Assembly: GCA_964588335.1 (NCBI GenBank)
Contig: CAZPOV010000007.1
Location: 62,001 to 126,000 of the forward strand
Length of the DNA: 64,000 nt
Direction of reading: 5' to 3'
Source: JAGQZY01 sp964588335
GTDB lineage: Bacteria > Bdellovibrionota > Bdellovibrionia > Bdellovibrionales > JAGQZY01
This document shows, one piece after another, positions 9,694 through 17,634 of the stretch; position 1 is the first letter of the stretch; every line of letters starts with the position of its first letter. The notes under the pieces were generated by a model. That model was not told the origin of the DNA and made no database searches. It was given only the letters and a program-made list of their open reading frames with translations. Made by a program: the position numbers and the translations under genes.

Positions 9694-10128
9694 ATGCTCA
9701 GAGATGTCCTAATACAGAAGGGTTTGTCCAATAGAGAAGCCGAGGTGGCAGAGCTGGTTTCAAAAGGGCTCTCCAACAAGGAAGTTGCCAACCGTCTATT
9801 CGTTACTGAAAAGACCGTGAAGTTCCACTTGACCAACATCTATAAGAAGATGCAGGTAAAGTCGCGAGCACAACTGATTGTATGGTGCCTACCTCATATG
9901 GGATTTGTTGAAGCCCAAAACAATCAACAGCAGATCAACGCTACAGGAACAGCTGGAGCCAATAATAACCAAAATGGCGGAATTGATGCGATCCCTGCTG
10001 GTAACACAACTGTGACCTCGAATATTAATAATAACAACGATACACCAACGGGTGGAAATACTGGATCAGGTGGTGGAACCACTGGTACAGGTTCAAACAA
10101 TGGTGGAATGGGCGTTTTTGGCCTTTAA
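9694..10128 (+). CDS. LuxR-type DNA-binding protein with Asn/Gly/Thr-rich tail
   Basis: A 144-residue protein with a GGGAGCAAGG site just before the ATG. Residues about 5-65 form a complete LuxR/GerE helix-turn-helix: LSNREAEVAELVSKGLSNKE, then VANRLFVTEKTVKFHLTNIY. There is no receiver or ligand-binding domain in front. From about residue 72 the protein is a low-complexity, Asn/Gln-rich then Gly/Thr/Asn-rich tail ending in VFGL. Such stand-alone HTH proteins are transcription regulators. The tail is unusual and resembles prion-like or phase-separating sequences; that reading is inference from composition only. Confidence 0.85.
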   Translation: MLRDVLIQKGLSNREAEVAELVSKGLSNKEVANRLFVTEKTVKFHLTNIYKKMQVKSRAQLIVWCLPHMGFVEAQNNQQQINATGTAGANNNQNGGIDAIPAGNTTVTSNINNNNDTPTGGNTGSGGGTTGTGSNNGGMGVFGL

Positions 10129-10138
10129 GTTTTCTGAG

Positions 10139-10162
10139 TTAAGCTCGATGTTTCGAGCTTAA
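10139..10162 (+). other. Perfect hairpin downstream of the LuxR-type gene
   Basis: A 10-bp perfect stem (TTAAGCTCGA paired with TCGAGCTTAA) with a four-base loop begins ten bases after the stop codon at 10128. It has no T-run, so it is more likely an mRNA 3'-end protector or a protein-binding palindrome than a terminator. A true terminator follows at 10231. Confidence 0.55.
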
Positions 10163-10230
10163 ACGATGAATTCTTTGTTGTTTGTGTCGGAAGCCCACTT
10201 TAAAAGGCTTTGTTGTTTAAAAAAATCGGG

Positions 10231-10272
10231 ATCGACCCTTATTAGCTTTGGCTGGGGTCGATTTTGTTTTTT
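10231..10272 (+). terminator. Rho-independent terminator
   Basis: An 8-bp stem ATCGACCC / GGGTCGAT with a 16-base loop is followed by TTTTGTTTTTT. It closes the transcript of the HTH gene about 100 bases after its stop and separates it from the thioesterase gene. Confidence 0.75.
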
Positions 10273-10362
10273 AAAGCACCCTAAGATTTGTTTTCCCTGA
10301 ATTTCATGCTAATTTGATTCCTAAAGATCCAATCGACACCTTAGATTCTCGCGGAGACTTGC

Positions 10363-10848
10363 ATGGACCCTAGACCCGTTTCAATTTCAAAAGTGATTAT
10401 GACCGAATTGGTCTTACCTTCCCATACCAATTCTCTTGATACCATTTTTGGTGGCACGATTATGGGATGGGTTGATATTGCTGCCGCCATTTGTGCTCAA
10501 CGGCACTCGCAAAAACAAGTGGTCACCGCCCATGTCGATGAGCTGACTTTTGTGGCGCCGGTTTATAAAGGTTGGGTGGTTAATCTTAAGGCCAGTGTCA
10601 ACTTTACGGGCCGGACTTCTATGGAAGTGGGGGTGCGTGTTGATGCTGAAAACCCGACCACCAATGAAAAGTTTCACACCGCCAGCGCCTATCTGACTTT
10701 TGTGGGCTTGGACTCCCACGGGGATCCCACCCCCATCCCACCGATTCTGCCTGAAACGGACGATGAAAAAAGACGCAATAAAGCCGGCCAGGCCCGCCGC
10801 GCCCATCGACTGAAAATGCGAGAGACTTTAAAAAAACAAAACTCCTAG
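10363..10848 (+). CDS. Hot-dog fold acyl-CoA thioesterase, YciA/acyl-CoA hydrolase type
   Basis: A 161-residue enzyme that hydrolyses acyl-CoA to free acid and CoA in the cytoplasm. The single hot-dog domain shows the family pattern: LPSHTNSLDTIFGGTIMGWV with the catalytic Asp/Asn region, a long helix, then AHVDELTFVAPVYKGWVV and GRTSMEVGV. The tail (residues about 130-161) is basic and rich in Arg/Lys. The gene is followed after four bases by a small membrane protein, so they are probably one unit. It fits the acyl-CoA metabolism genes further along the window. Confidence 0.9.
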   Translation: MDPRPVSISKVIMTELVLPSHTNSLDTIFGGTIMGWVDIAAAICAQRHSQKQVVTAHVDELTFVAPVYKGWVVNLKASVNFTGRTSMEVGVRVDAENPTTNEKFHTASAYLTFVGLDSHGDPTPIPPILPETDDEKRRNKAGQARRAHRLKMRETLKKQNS

Positions 10849-10852
10849 TCCG

Positions 10853-11317
10853 ATGCATCAAAAGCAACGTCGGCTCAGTGTGGTCTTAGGTCTTTTGATT
10901 TTATTTCTTGGGGCTTACTGTTTCAGCCTCGTCGCCCTCACTTTTTTCCAGCATCCCGATTTTCATGGTGAACGCTTTTGCAGTCAGGTTTTTACTTTTG
11001 CTTCTGAGTCATGGAAAGGTTTTCTCTTAAGCGTCATGATCGTCGGCTTGATCGGGGGCCCATCGACATTGTTAGAAAAACGACCAATTGTACAGTTTTT
11101 AAAAGCCCAAGTCCTAGTGATCGGCACCTGCTTTGTTGCCAGCCTCCTGTTCTTTTACGGACATGGCTTGTTCAGTGACCTTCAGGGCTCCGACCGGAGT
11201 GTGGTTTTATCGCTTGTTTCCTACGGATTGTCTCAAGGGCTGCGAGCCACTGTGTTTTGTCTGCCAGTCAGTGTGCCCAGTGGCATTGTTTTAGTTTGGT
11301 TGATTCGCCAGTGGTAA
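10853..11317 (+). CDS. Small integral membrane protein of unknown function
   Basis: A 154-residue protein with four likely transmembrane segments (about residues 9-31, 53-68, 83-103 and 124-150), a basic start and few charged residues between them. I recognise no family. It starts four bases after the thioesterase stop without a strong ribosome-binding site of its own, so translation is probably coupled. The fusion gene at 11337 begins 20 bases after its stop. Confidence 0.62.
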   Translation: MHQKQRRLSVVLGLLILFLGAYCFSLVALTFFQHPDFHGERFCSQVFTFASESWKGFLLSVMIVGLIGGPSTLLEKRPIVQFLKAQVLVIGTCFVASLLFFYGHGLFSDLQGSDRSVVLSLVSYGLSQGLRATVFCLPVSVPSGIVLVWLIRQW

Positions 11318-11336
11318 TATTGCAGAATACTGCGAG

Positions 11337-13082
11337 GTGATTGTGAGATATTTAAACTTTTTATTAATCATTCTTTTATCTTGTTCCGCTTTCGGTAAAG
11401 AGTTCACCACCAACTCGGTGCATGTGAAGGACGCGCCCGACTGGGTCACTCAACGAGTTATTGAGAGAGTCTCTGAGAAAATTGAAAACAAGCTTGAGTG
11501 GAAGACCCGCCGAGTCCCAGTGATATGGCACACCAGTCACGATACTTTCAGCAAAACCCATTCCCTGGGGCCACTGGCGGCTGCGGTGACTATCAAATCC
11601 AAAGACAAATCTGAAATTCACATGGGCCCCGAGGTGACAAGAAACAACTACGCTGAAGTTTACGGCCATGAACTGGTGCATGTTATCTTCCATCAAAAAT
11701 ACCAAGGAGCCATACCGGATTGGTTGGAAGAGGGGTTTGCCAATTATTACTCTCGCAAAAACAAGGTCGACCTTAACAAGTTAAAGAATAAAAAGCTTCC
11801 ATCGGATGTCACAGAAATGGGGCACCCTTATAAAAAAGGCAAGTCCGACATTCGTTTGCACTACCAGGTGTCTCAAGCCTTGGTGGAAATGCTGGATGAT
11901 CGTTGTGAACTGGATAAACTCATTCGTTTAAGTGTGCGTCGCCAGATCGAAACTTACATTAAACGCACCTGCGAGATTGATGATATCAACAAAGCTTTTA
12001 AAGACTGGCTGAAAAAAAAAGCCTTAAAAGCGGCCTATAAAGAAAAAACCAAGAATTACAGCTTAATTGTTGAAGAGGTCATTGGTGGCTTGCACATTCC
12101 CTGGGGTTTTGAATTTCTGAACCCCAATACCATGCTGATCAATGAAAAAAACGGACAACTCTCGCTTTACGACTTAAAAAAACAGAAAAAAACGCCTTTA
12201 TCCGGTGGGCCCAAGGTCACTGAAAAAGGCCAAGGCGGCTCGATGGATGTGAAAAAACATCCCAAGTATCCCCAGGAGCCGTGGATTTACATCACTTACG
12301 TTGCACCTTTGCAAAAAAAATTAACCACCCATCTGGGGCGATTTAAAATTCAAGGTCAGCAAATTAAAGAATTTCAAAAATTGCTTTCGGCCAAAGGCGG
12401 CACCGATACCAGTCGCCACTTCGGATCGCGAATCGCTTTTGATCGCGACAACCACGTTTATTTTTCGGTGGGGGACCGCGGGCATCGTCCCAACGGCCAA
12501 GACTTGTCCACCCATGCCGGCGCCATCATGCGCTTGCACGACGACGGGCAAGTTCCTAAAGACAATCCCTTTGTCGGAAAAAAAGGGGCGCTTCCCGAAA
12601 TTTGGTCCTATGGGCACCGAAATCCTCAAGGCTTGGTTTACGATTCCCGCAAAGGTCTGCTTTGGTCCATTGAACATGGTCCACGTGGGGGTGATGAGAT
12701 CAACTTGATTGAAAAAGGGAAAAACTACGGCTGGCCAACCATCAGTTACGGAAAAGAGTATTGGGGGCCGGTGGCTGTTGGCGAGGACACCCATAAAAAA
12801 GGCATGGAACAACCGGTGCATTACTACGTTCCCTCGATCGCTCCTTGTGGGCTTGCGGTATACTATGGCGACGCTTTTCCAAAGTGGAACGGCAGTCTGT
12901 TGTCGGGTGCTTTAAAGCTGACTCACCTGAATCGGGTGGAGGTGAAAGATAAGACGTTCGTATCTGAAGACCGCCTGCTTCAAGACATGAGTCAACGGAT
13001 TCGCCATGTCAAAGTGGGGCCTGAGGGCCATGTTTATTTTTCAACCGACAGTGGTTTCATTTACAGAATCCGCCCCTCCTGA
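11337..13082 (+). CDS. Secreted fusion: HExxH metallopeptidase-like domain plus PQQ-dependent sugar dehydrogenase-like beta-propeller
   Basis: A 581-residue protein starting at GTG (11337 or 11343) with a signal peptide ending about residue 21. Residues 40-235 look like a gluzincin-type peptidase (peptidase MA-like): GHELVHVIFHQ gives HExxH near residue 110, and WLEEGFANYY follows with the third zinc-ligand glutamate. From about residue 245 the protein matches the aldose sugar dehydrogenase family (YliI/Asd, GSDH propeller): HIPWGFEFL, GSRIAFDRDNHVYFSVGDRG, SYGHRNPQGLVYD and HGPRGGDEINLI, with the catalytic-type histidine context HRNPQG. Each half is complete and no frameshift is visible. The pairing is one I do not know from the literature. 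Confidence 0.85.
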   Translation: MIVRYLNFLLIILLSCSAFGKEFTTNSVHVKDAPDWVTQRVIERVSEKIENKLEWKTRRVPVIWHTSHDTFSKTHSLGPLAAAVTIKSKDKSEIHMGPEVTRNNYAEVYGHELVHVIFHQKYQGAIPDWLEEGFANYYSRKNKVDLNKLKNKKLPSDVTEMGHPYKKGKSDIRLHYQVSQALVEMLDDRCELDKLIRLSVRRQIETYIKRTCEIDDINKAFKDWLKKKALKAAYKEKTKNYSLIVEEVIGGLHIPWGFEFLNPNTMLINEKNGQLSLYDLKKQKKTPLSGGPKVTEKGQGGSMDVKKHPKYPQEPWIYITYVAPLQKKLTTHLGRFKIQGQQIKEFQKLLSAKGGTDTSRHFGSRIAFDRDNHVYFSVGDRGHRPNGQDLSTHAGAIMRLHDDGQVPKDNPFVGKKGALPEIWSYGHRNPQGLVYDSRKGLLWSIEHGPRGGDEINLIEKGKNYGWPTISYGKEYWGPVAVGEDTHKKGMEQPVHYYVPSIAPCGLAVYYGDAFPKWNGSLLSGALKLTHLNRVEVKDKTFVSEDRLLQDMSQRIRHVKVGPEGHVYFSTDSGFIYRIRPS

Positions 13083-13151
13083 CAAAAACCTCGTTTTTTA
13101 GTTGCCCATCACCCGTGGTTTCAGTAAGTCGAAGCCTCCAGGGGGGATTCT

Positions 13152-14081
13152 ATGGGTCAATTTTTACTAGCAATTTTGTTTTTCGCAAGCTCCACCGTTA
13201 TGGCGGGATACAAGGGAACAATTAATTTTTCAGCCGAGGAAGTGGCCTCCCATAAAATGAAGATCCATGAGCTGGTGGAGACGGCCGCCCTTTGTTTGCA
13301 AGATTACCGTAGCGAACATATTGCCGCTTATCAGAACAGCTGTCGCATTGTGCAGTCGCAAAAAGTCTGTGTTTCAAAATTTTATGGAGAGAGGCGCTAT
13401 TCGAAAAGACGGGGTCAGTTTCGCCCGGATGGCACTCCGTTGACCTATCTCGGAGATGCTTTGAAAGCCGTCGGTTTTCCAGAAAGTTTTATGAATCAAA
13501 TGGAAAGCACCAGTTGTGTGGGGATGGCCATGGACTGTTTGCAACAGGCCTTCTACAAAACCGATCAAGCGGTGGTCTGGGATCGTTTGGAAGACTTCAC
13601 AGATCTTAACGGGGTCGGTGGCCTGGCGCTTCAGTATGGATTAGCGAAGTTGGGATGGAAAACCTATTACTGGAACCCGGCTGAGGACGAAACAAGAATC
13701 GCTGATATGCAACGTTGGGATCAGGAAGAGTTGAACTGGCAGTCCAAAGGGCATCACAGTTATCGTTACAACCGTGTGATGAGCCGAGGCACCTATTGGT
13801 TCAACACCGTCGACAATGCCACTGACTTGGTGGGTTTTGGACGATCGGAGCCACAGCGGCTTCAATCAGTGCCTTTTTGGCTGGGAACCGCCCATACCGG
13901 GTATCATGTTTTTCCCGGAAGTTTTGGCGATGTTGTCGAAGCTCATAGCACACGTAAGATCACCGCTTTAGACAACTTAGAATTCAGTCGATTCTCGCCG
14001 TTTGCTACCGGCGGTGGTCCGCGCTGGACATCCACCGAAAAGTACCGCTCCGGACTGATCGTTCTACCACCCACCTTTTAA
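13152..14081 (+). CDS. Secreted protein with a possible cysteine-hydrolase-like fold
   Basis: A 309-residue protein with ATG after CAGGGGGGATTCT and a signal peptide ending near residue 18. The segment TSCVGMAMDCLQQAF (about residues 118-132) followed much later by GTAHTGYHVFPGSFGDVVEA (about 249-268) has the Cys-helix then His-strand order of papain/NlpC-like hydrolases. No family match is certain and catalysis is inference. Several aromatic-rich stretches (TYYWNPAEDE, RGTYWFNTVDN) suggest a compact globular domain. It lies 69 bases after the fusion gene on the same strand. Confidence 0.62.
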   Translation: MGQFLLAILFFASSTVMAGYKGTINFSAEEVASHKMKIHELVETAALCLQDYRSEHIAAYQNSCRIVQSQKVCVSKFYGERRYSKRRGQFRPDGTPLTYLGDALKAVGFPESFMNQMESTSCVGMAMDCLQQAFYKTDQAVVWDRLEDFTDLNGVGGLALQYGLAKLGWKTYYWNPAEDETRIADMQRWDQEELNWQSKGHHSYRYNRVMSRGTYWFNTVDNATDLVGFGRSEPQRLQSVPFWLGTAHTGYHVFPGSFGDVVEAHSTRKITALDNLEFSRFSPFATGGGPRWTSTEKYRSGLIVLPPTF

Positions 14082-14446
14082 GTCTCTTTTTTGGTGCTTT
14101 TAGAGATAGCAGGGAGGGGATAGGCTCGTTGAATCACGAGAGCCCGGGCTCATCTTGCTGGAGTGGGATCAAGACTTTTGCTGAAGCTGAAGAGATCGAA
14201 TACGGACGGGCTCATTGGATTGTAAGCGAAAATAAAAAATGCTGGTAGGGAGGAGCTGTCGAATGGACAACTTTTGTTTCTGTCAGCGCAGTCTGTGCCA
14301 ACGTGAGCGGCTAATAGATTTAAACTAAAGCTTTAAGTGCGTAAGGTTTTGACGATTCCTAGAGAAATTTCACGGACTTACTAAACAAATTTCAAGTCAC
14401 AAAAATATTCGGTATACAAAGGCCATTCAAACCTGTGGAGGAAAAA
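14082..14446. other. Intergenic region upstream of the L,D-transpeptidase
   Basis: About 365 bases with no credible gene. The first part is GC-rich and contains an imperfect hairpin (GGCTC..GT / ACGAGAGCC around 14122-14145). The last 100 bases are AT-rich and probably contain the promoter, with a possible -10 like TATACA around 14413. Nothing else was recognised. Confidence 0.45.
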
Positions 14447-15298
14447 TTGCGACTCAGTCACTTTAACTATTTTGTTGTTCTTATCATTTCAATGTTTATC
14501 AGTTTAAATGGTCACGCCGAAGGCTTAAATCTTCAGGAGGGGAGCCCTGCTGAATATTTCAAGGCCAATCCCGAAAAAGCGGAAGAATTTTTACAGCAAG
14601 TTCGTGCCGATGAAAAACTATCAGATGCACAAAAACAAGCCTACGAAGCTTTGGTTGGAGCCAGTGAAAGCATGGCTGGTGATGACGTTTTAGAACTCAT
14701 TGATAGCGCTGAATTGGCTTGGTTCTACGGTTGGGAAAACCAGATCGAAACGACTTCGGGAGAGGCCACCTTGCATGAGGCGGCACGGATCACCAGTGAG
14801 CCTGGACCAACCCACTTTAATGATTGTTTAGCTCGTGCTGTCTGCGTCATGGTTTCAAAATCATCCCAGCGCCTTTACGCGTTTATTGACGGCCAGCAGG
14901 TTTATGTGAATGATGCCGGCCGCAACCAAGTGAACCAAAAGGCTTGGGCCCAAGTTTCTACAGCGCGATCCGGCAAGTGGACGCCCAATGGTTACTTCAC
15001 CGTTCAAGAGCTCGCCCACGCCGGGCGCGTTTCCACTCGCTACGATGGCGCTGCTCTTTACTATGCCATGCAGATCCACGGACATATTTTTATCCACGGA
15101 ACCAGCACAGGGAATTACAAGTATCTTGGCTCTCCGGCGTCGGCTGGCTGTATCCGAACTCGTTTCAGTGTGGCAGAGCAACTGAATTTGAAAATGCGCG
15201 AAATCGGCGGACGAACTTCGGGCGTCTTGGCTGATGCCAACTCGGTGCGAGTGATCGTCGCCAATTCAGTGCCAGACAACTACCTGGTGGCTTATTAA
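14447..15298 (+). CDS. L,D-transpeptidase (YkuD domain), exported
   Basis: Cross-links or anchors peptidoglycan through 3-3 meso-DAP bonds in the periplasm. TTG at 14447 is preferred because GGAGG lies five bases upstream; an in-frame GTG at 14435 overlaps that site. The signal peptide covers about residues 8-25. Residues about 25-110 are helical. The YkuD domain (about 125-275) shows the catalytic signature HGHIFIHG followed by SAGCIR, with the nucleophile near residue 236. The gene has its own upstream region and no partner genes. Confidence 0.92.
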   Translation: MRLSHFNYFVVLIISMFISLNGHAEGLNLQEGSPAEYFKANPEKAEEFLQQVRADEKLSDAQKQAYEALVGASESMAGDDVLELIDSAELAWFYGWENQIETTSGEATLHEAARITSEPGPTHFNDCLARAVCVMVSKSSQRLYAFIDGQQVYVNDAGRNQVNQKAWAQVSTARSGKWTPNGYFTVQELAHAGRVSTRYDGAALYYAMQIHGHIFIHGTSTGNYKYLGSPASAGCIRTRFSVAEQLNLKMREIGGRTSGVLADANSVRVIVANSVPDNYLVAY

Positions 15299-15371
15299 AA
15301 ATCCAACAGACGCCTTCCTCGGATGTGAGGGGCGGACGTTTAAGCAAGGAGCGAGACACCGGCCCTTGGTC

Positions 15372-15399
15372 AAAAAAAAATCCCCTCGCTGGAGGGGAT
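15372..15399 (-). terminator. Terminator of the LytS/LytTR operon
   Basis: Read leftward, an 8-bp stem (ATCCCCTC / GAGGGGAT) with a GCTG-type loop is followed by a run of eight or more T. It lies about 30 bases beyond the stop of the response regulator gene at 15431, and can also stop rightward reads less efficiently. Confidence 0.88.
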
Positions 15400-15430
15400 G
15401 GTATCTTCATAAAATTAATGGAATATGGGA

Positions 15431-16165
15431 TTAGTGTTGCAGAATTCGCTCTTTAATCACCTTTTTATTGGAACGGGATACATTCACCTCAGCCCCATTT
15501 TCAAGAACCAACTTCATATTGTCGCCTTGAACAATGTCTTTAATAAACTGAGAGTTGACGATCGCGTTACGGTGAACCTGCATAAACTGATCCGGGTTCA
15601 GCTTTTTCACCAAGTCTTTTAAAGGCTCCGAGTAGATGTACTCAAAGTCTTTGGTACAGACGTAGGTGTAATGATTTTCGCTTTTAAACCACAGAACATC
15701 TTCAACCGGAATCAAGGTGTTCTTCATTCCACGTTTCACCACAACTTTGCTAAGATAAACATCATCCTGGCTCAAAGTGTCCGACAGAGCCGTGATCTGC
15801 TTGCTGCTGGTGGTAGAGCTTAAGCCCTTTTCCAAAGCCTGATTGAAGCGTTCTTGGTTAAAGGGTTTCAAAATATAGTCAAGAGCGTTCTTTTCAAAAG
15901 CCTCGACAGCGAATTCACTGTAGGCGGTTTGAAAGATCAATTTAAAATGGGGGGTTCCGATGGTTTGAATCAGATCCATTCCATTCATTTCTGGCATCTC
16001 AATATCTAAAAACACAATATCAGGATTCTCGCTTTCTATGAGATTAAGAGCCTCAATCCCATTACTCGCCTCAAAAACCTCGAAGGTTTCAGGACGTTGT
16101 TCAATAAATCGTCTAATCTTCTTGCGGCTCAAAAGCTCGTCGTCGACGACTAATATTTTATTCAT
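15431..16165 (-). CDS. LytTR-family response regulator
   Basis: A 244-residue DNA-binding regulator. Residues 1-120 are a receiver domain: acidic pocket VVDDE at 6-10, phosphoacceptor aspartate in IVFLDIEMPEMNG near residue 55, and the switch lysine in YILKPF near 107. Residues about 145-244 are a LytTR domain (VEDVLWFKSENHYTYV, then FMQVHRNAIVNSQFI), which binds direct repeats. Its ATG overlaps the stop of the kinase gene (ATGA), so the pair is a classic LytS/LytTR two-component system. The signal and targets cannot be read from the sequence. Confidence 0.95.
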   Translation of the reverse strand: MNKILVVDDELLSRKKIRRFIEQRPETFEVFEASNGIEALNLIESENPDIVFLDIEMPEMNGMDLIQTIGTPHFKLIFQTAYSEFAVEAFEKNALDYILKPFNQERFNQALEKGLSSTTSSKQITALSDTLSQDDVYLSKVVVKRGMKNTLIPVEDVLWFKSENHYTYVCTKDFEYIYSEPLKDLVKKLNPDQFMQVHRNAIVNSQFIKDIVQGDNMKLVLENGAEVNVSRSNKKVIKERILQH

Positions 16166-17322
16166 GAGGTCCTCCCTGTTATGGAAAATTTCACATAGGT
16201 TCTTTTATCATCTGAGTATATTTGAAAAGAGTTCTTACTTCCGTAAGTTAACTCCAGACGGTTGCGTGTGTTTTGTAAGCCGGTGCTGCGCTTGGATTCT
16301 TGGTGCCCCTTATAAAGAGCACCCGTGTTCGAGATACACACTTCAAAACGATTGCCAGTCTTGGTGACTGATAAATTGATCTCGCCACCTTCTTGTTTGG
16401 GCGAAATACCATGTTTAATGGCGTTTTCAACCAAGGTCTGCAGCATCAGACTTGGGATCTGTAGGTTGTAAAAAGCCGGTGAGACGTCGGTCGAAAAGTC
16501 GATGCGATCGCCAAAACGAATTTTTTGAATCTCTACGTACTTTGTTAAAATTGAAATTTCGGATTCTAGGGTCGAAAACTTGGTTTTCGAATTGTTTAAG
16601 ATCTCACGGTACAAGTCCGCCAATTTTTGGGTCATTGCTGCGGCTTGATCGGGGTCGACATAAATCAACTCGGAAAGCACATTCAATGAGTTAAATAAAA
16701 AGTGGGGCTGCATCTGGCTTTCAAGAATGGAGTACTGGGCCTCAGCTTGTGCAACTTTCGATTTAAATGCGATGTCCTTCATTTGACGGAAGCGATAGAA
16801 AATAGCGGCGGCCACCATAGAATACAAAGCGGTGGTGACGAATATAATAGAAAGATTTTGCGGGCGTTGGTAGTGGAGTACCGGTTCGTAAATAAAGGTG
16901 TATTGGTAAATTCCGGTGGTCAAAAGAGTCAGGAAGAATTTTACGAACTCGACAAGGATGCTGGGGCGAGGTTTTCCTCCCACCAGGGAGCGTAAGCCCA
17001 TTGAGACCAAATTGTCGTAAATGGTAAAGAAAATATAAAGGGATGAGATATAGACGACAACCGAAAGATTCAATTTGGTTGGAATCGGCCATTGTGGATT
17101 TTGCAGCATTAAAAATGTCAGTATGGGGCCAAAAAGACAGGCAATACCGATAAGAACCACTTTTTGTTTGGTGTCAGCATCGTTCCAAAAAACACCCACG
17201 GGAAATTGCAAAGACTTACCGATCAGGCTTTGCTTTTGATAAGACTGTTTTGAGTCTTGATCACCAATGTTGGTGGTTTCTGCCATAACTTTTGCTTCCA
17301 ATTCGTTCTCCAAATCAACCAT
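16162..17322 (-). CDS. LytS-type membrane sensor histidine kinase
   Basis: A 386-residue membrane kinase partner of the downstream regulator. Four hydrophobic segments lie at about residues 53-72, 83-103, 123-146 and 155-175. They are followed by a His_kinase-type domain with phosphoacceptor QMQPHFLFNSLN (about 203-214) and a HATPase N-box in LQTLVENAIKHGI (about 300-312). The annotated ATG at 17322 has a weak ribosome-binding site; an ATG at 17286 is also possible. There is no extracellular sensor domain, so sensing is probably within the membrane. Confidence 0.93.
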   Translation of the reverse strand: MVDLENELEAKVMAETTNIGDQDSKQSYQKQSLIGKSLQFPVGVFWNDADTKQKVVLIGIACLFGPILTFLMLQNPQWPIPTKLNLSVVVYISSLYIFFTIYDNLVSMGLRSLVGGKPRPSILVEFVKFFLTLLTTGIYQYTFIYEPVLHYQRPQNLSIIFVTTALYSMVAAAIFYRFRQMKDIAFKSKVAQAEAQYSILESQMQPHFLFNSLNVLSELIYVDPDQAAAMTQKLADLYREILNNSKTKFSTLESEISILTKYVEIQKIRFGDRIDFSTDVSPAFYNLQIPSLMLQTLVENAIKHGISPKQEGGEINLSVTKTGNRFEVCISNTGALYKGHQESKRSTGLQNTRNRLELTYGSKNSFQIYSDDKRTYVKFSITGRTS

Positions 17323-17634
17323 TCATCGTTTGTACCCCATTCAGTCCTCAAAGTAAAAATAGAGGTTTTAAAGGGGCAGAGGGCCACCATGTTGGTGACC
17401 CTCCTAGGGATAAAGGCAAAAAGAGGGAACTATTTCTTCGATTCCCTCCGGGGGCATTTTATGGGGGGAATTTTTCTTCCGTCCCAACAACCATAGATTT
17501 CCACAGGCCCAACTTAAAAGCGAGGGGCTCTCGACTGAATGGTCGGATTCCGTGGATCAAAGGGGAAGTGGATTTTTCCAGTAATTACATAAACTTACAA
17601 AAGGTCCAGAGTAGAAATAAAGGATTTTAAGATG
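17323..17634. other. Intergenic region with two hairpins upstream of the LytS-type kinase
   Basis: About 310 bases between hflX and the kinase gene, read leftward. Two stable hairpins are visible: an 11-bp stem at 17379-17403 (GAGGG..CACCA type, one wobble on the minus strand, three-base loop) and a 7-bp stem GAGGGAA/TTCCCTC at 17423-17448. They lie in the probable 5' leader of the kinase gene and could affect its expression. No terminator for hflX was recognised. Confidence 0.5.

Noticed and set aside
9165..15355. TAAGCAAGGARCGAG found at 9165 and 15341
   Set aside because: A 15-base similarity at two intergenic sites is too little to call a repeat family without the rest of the genome.
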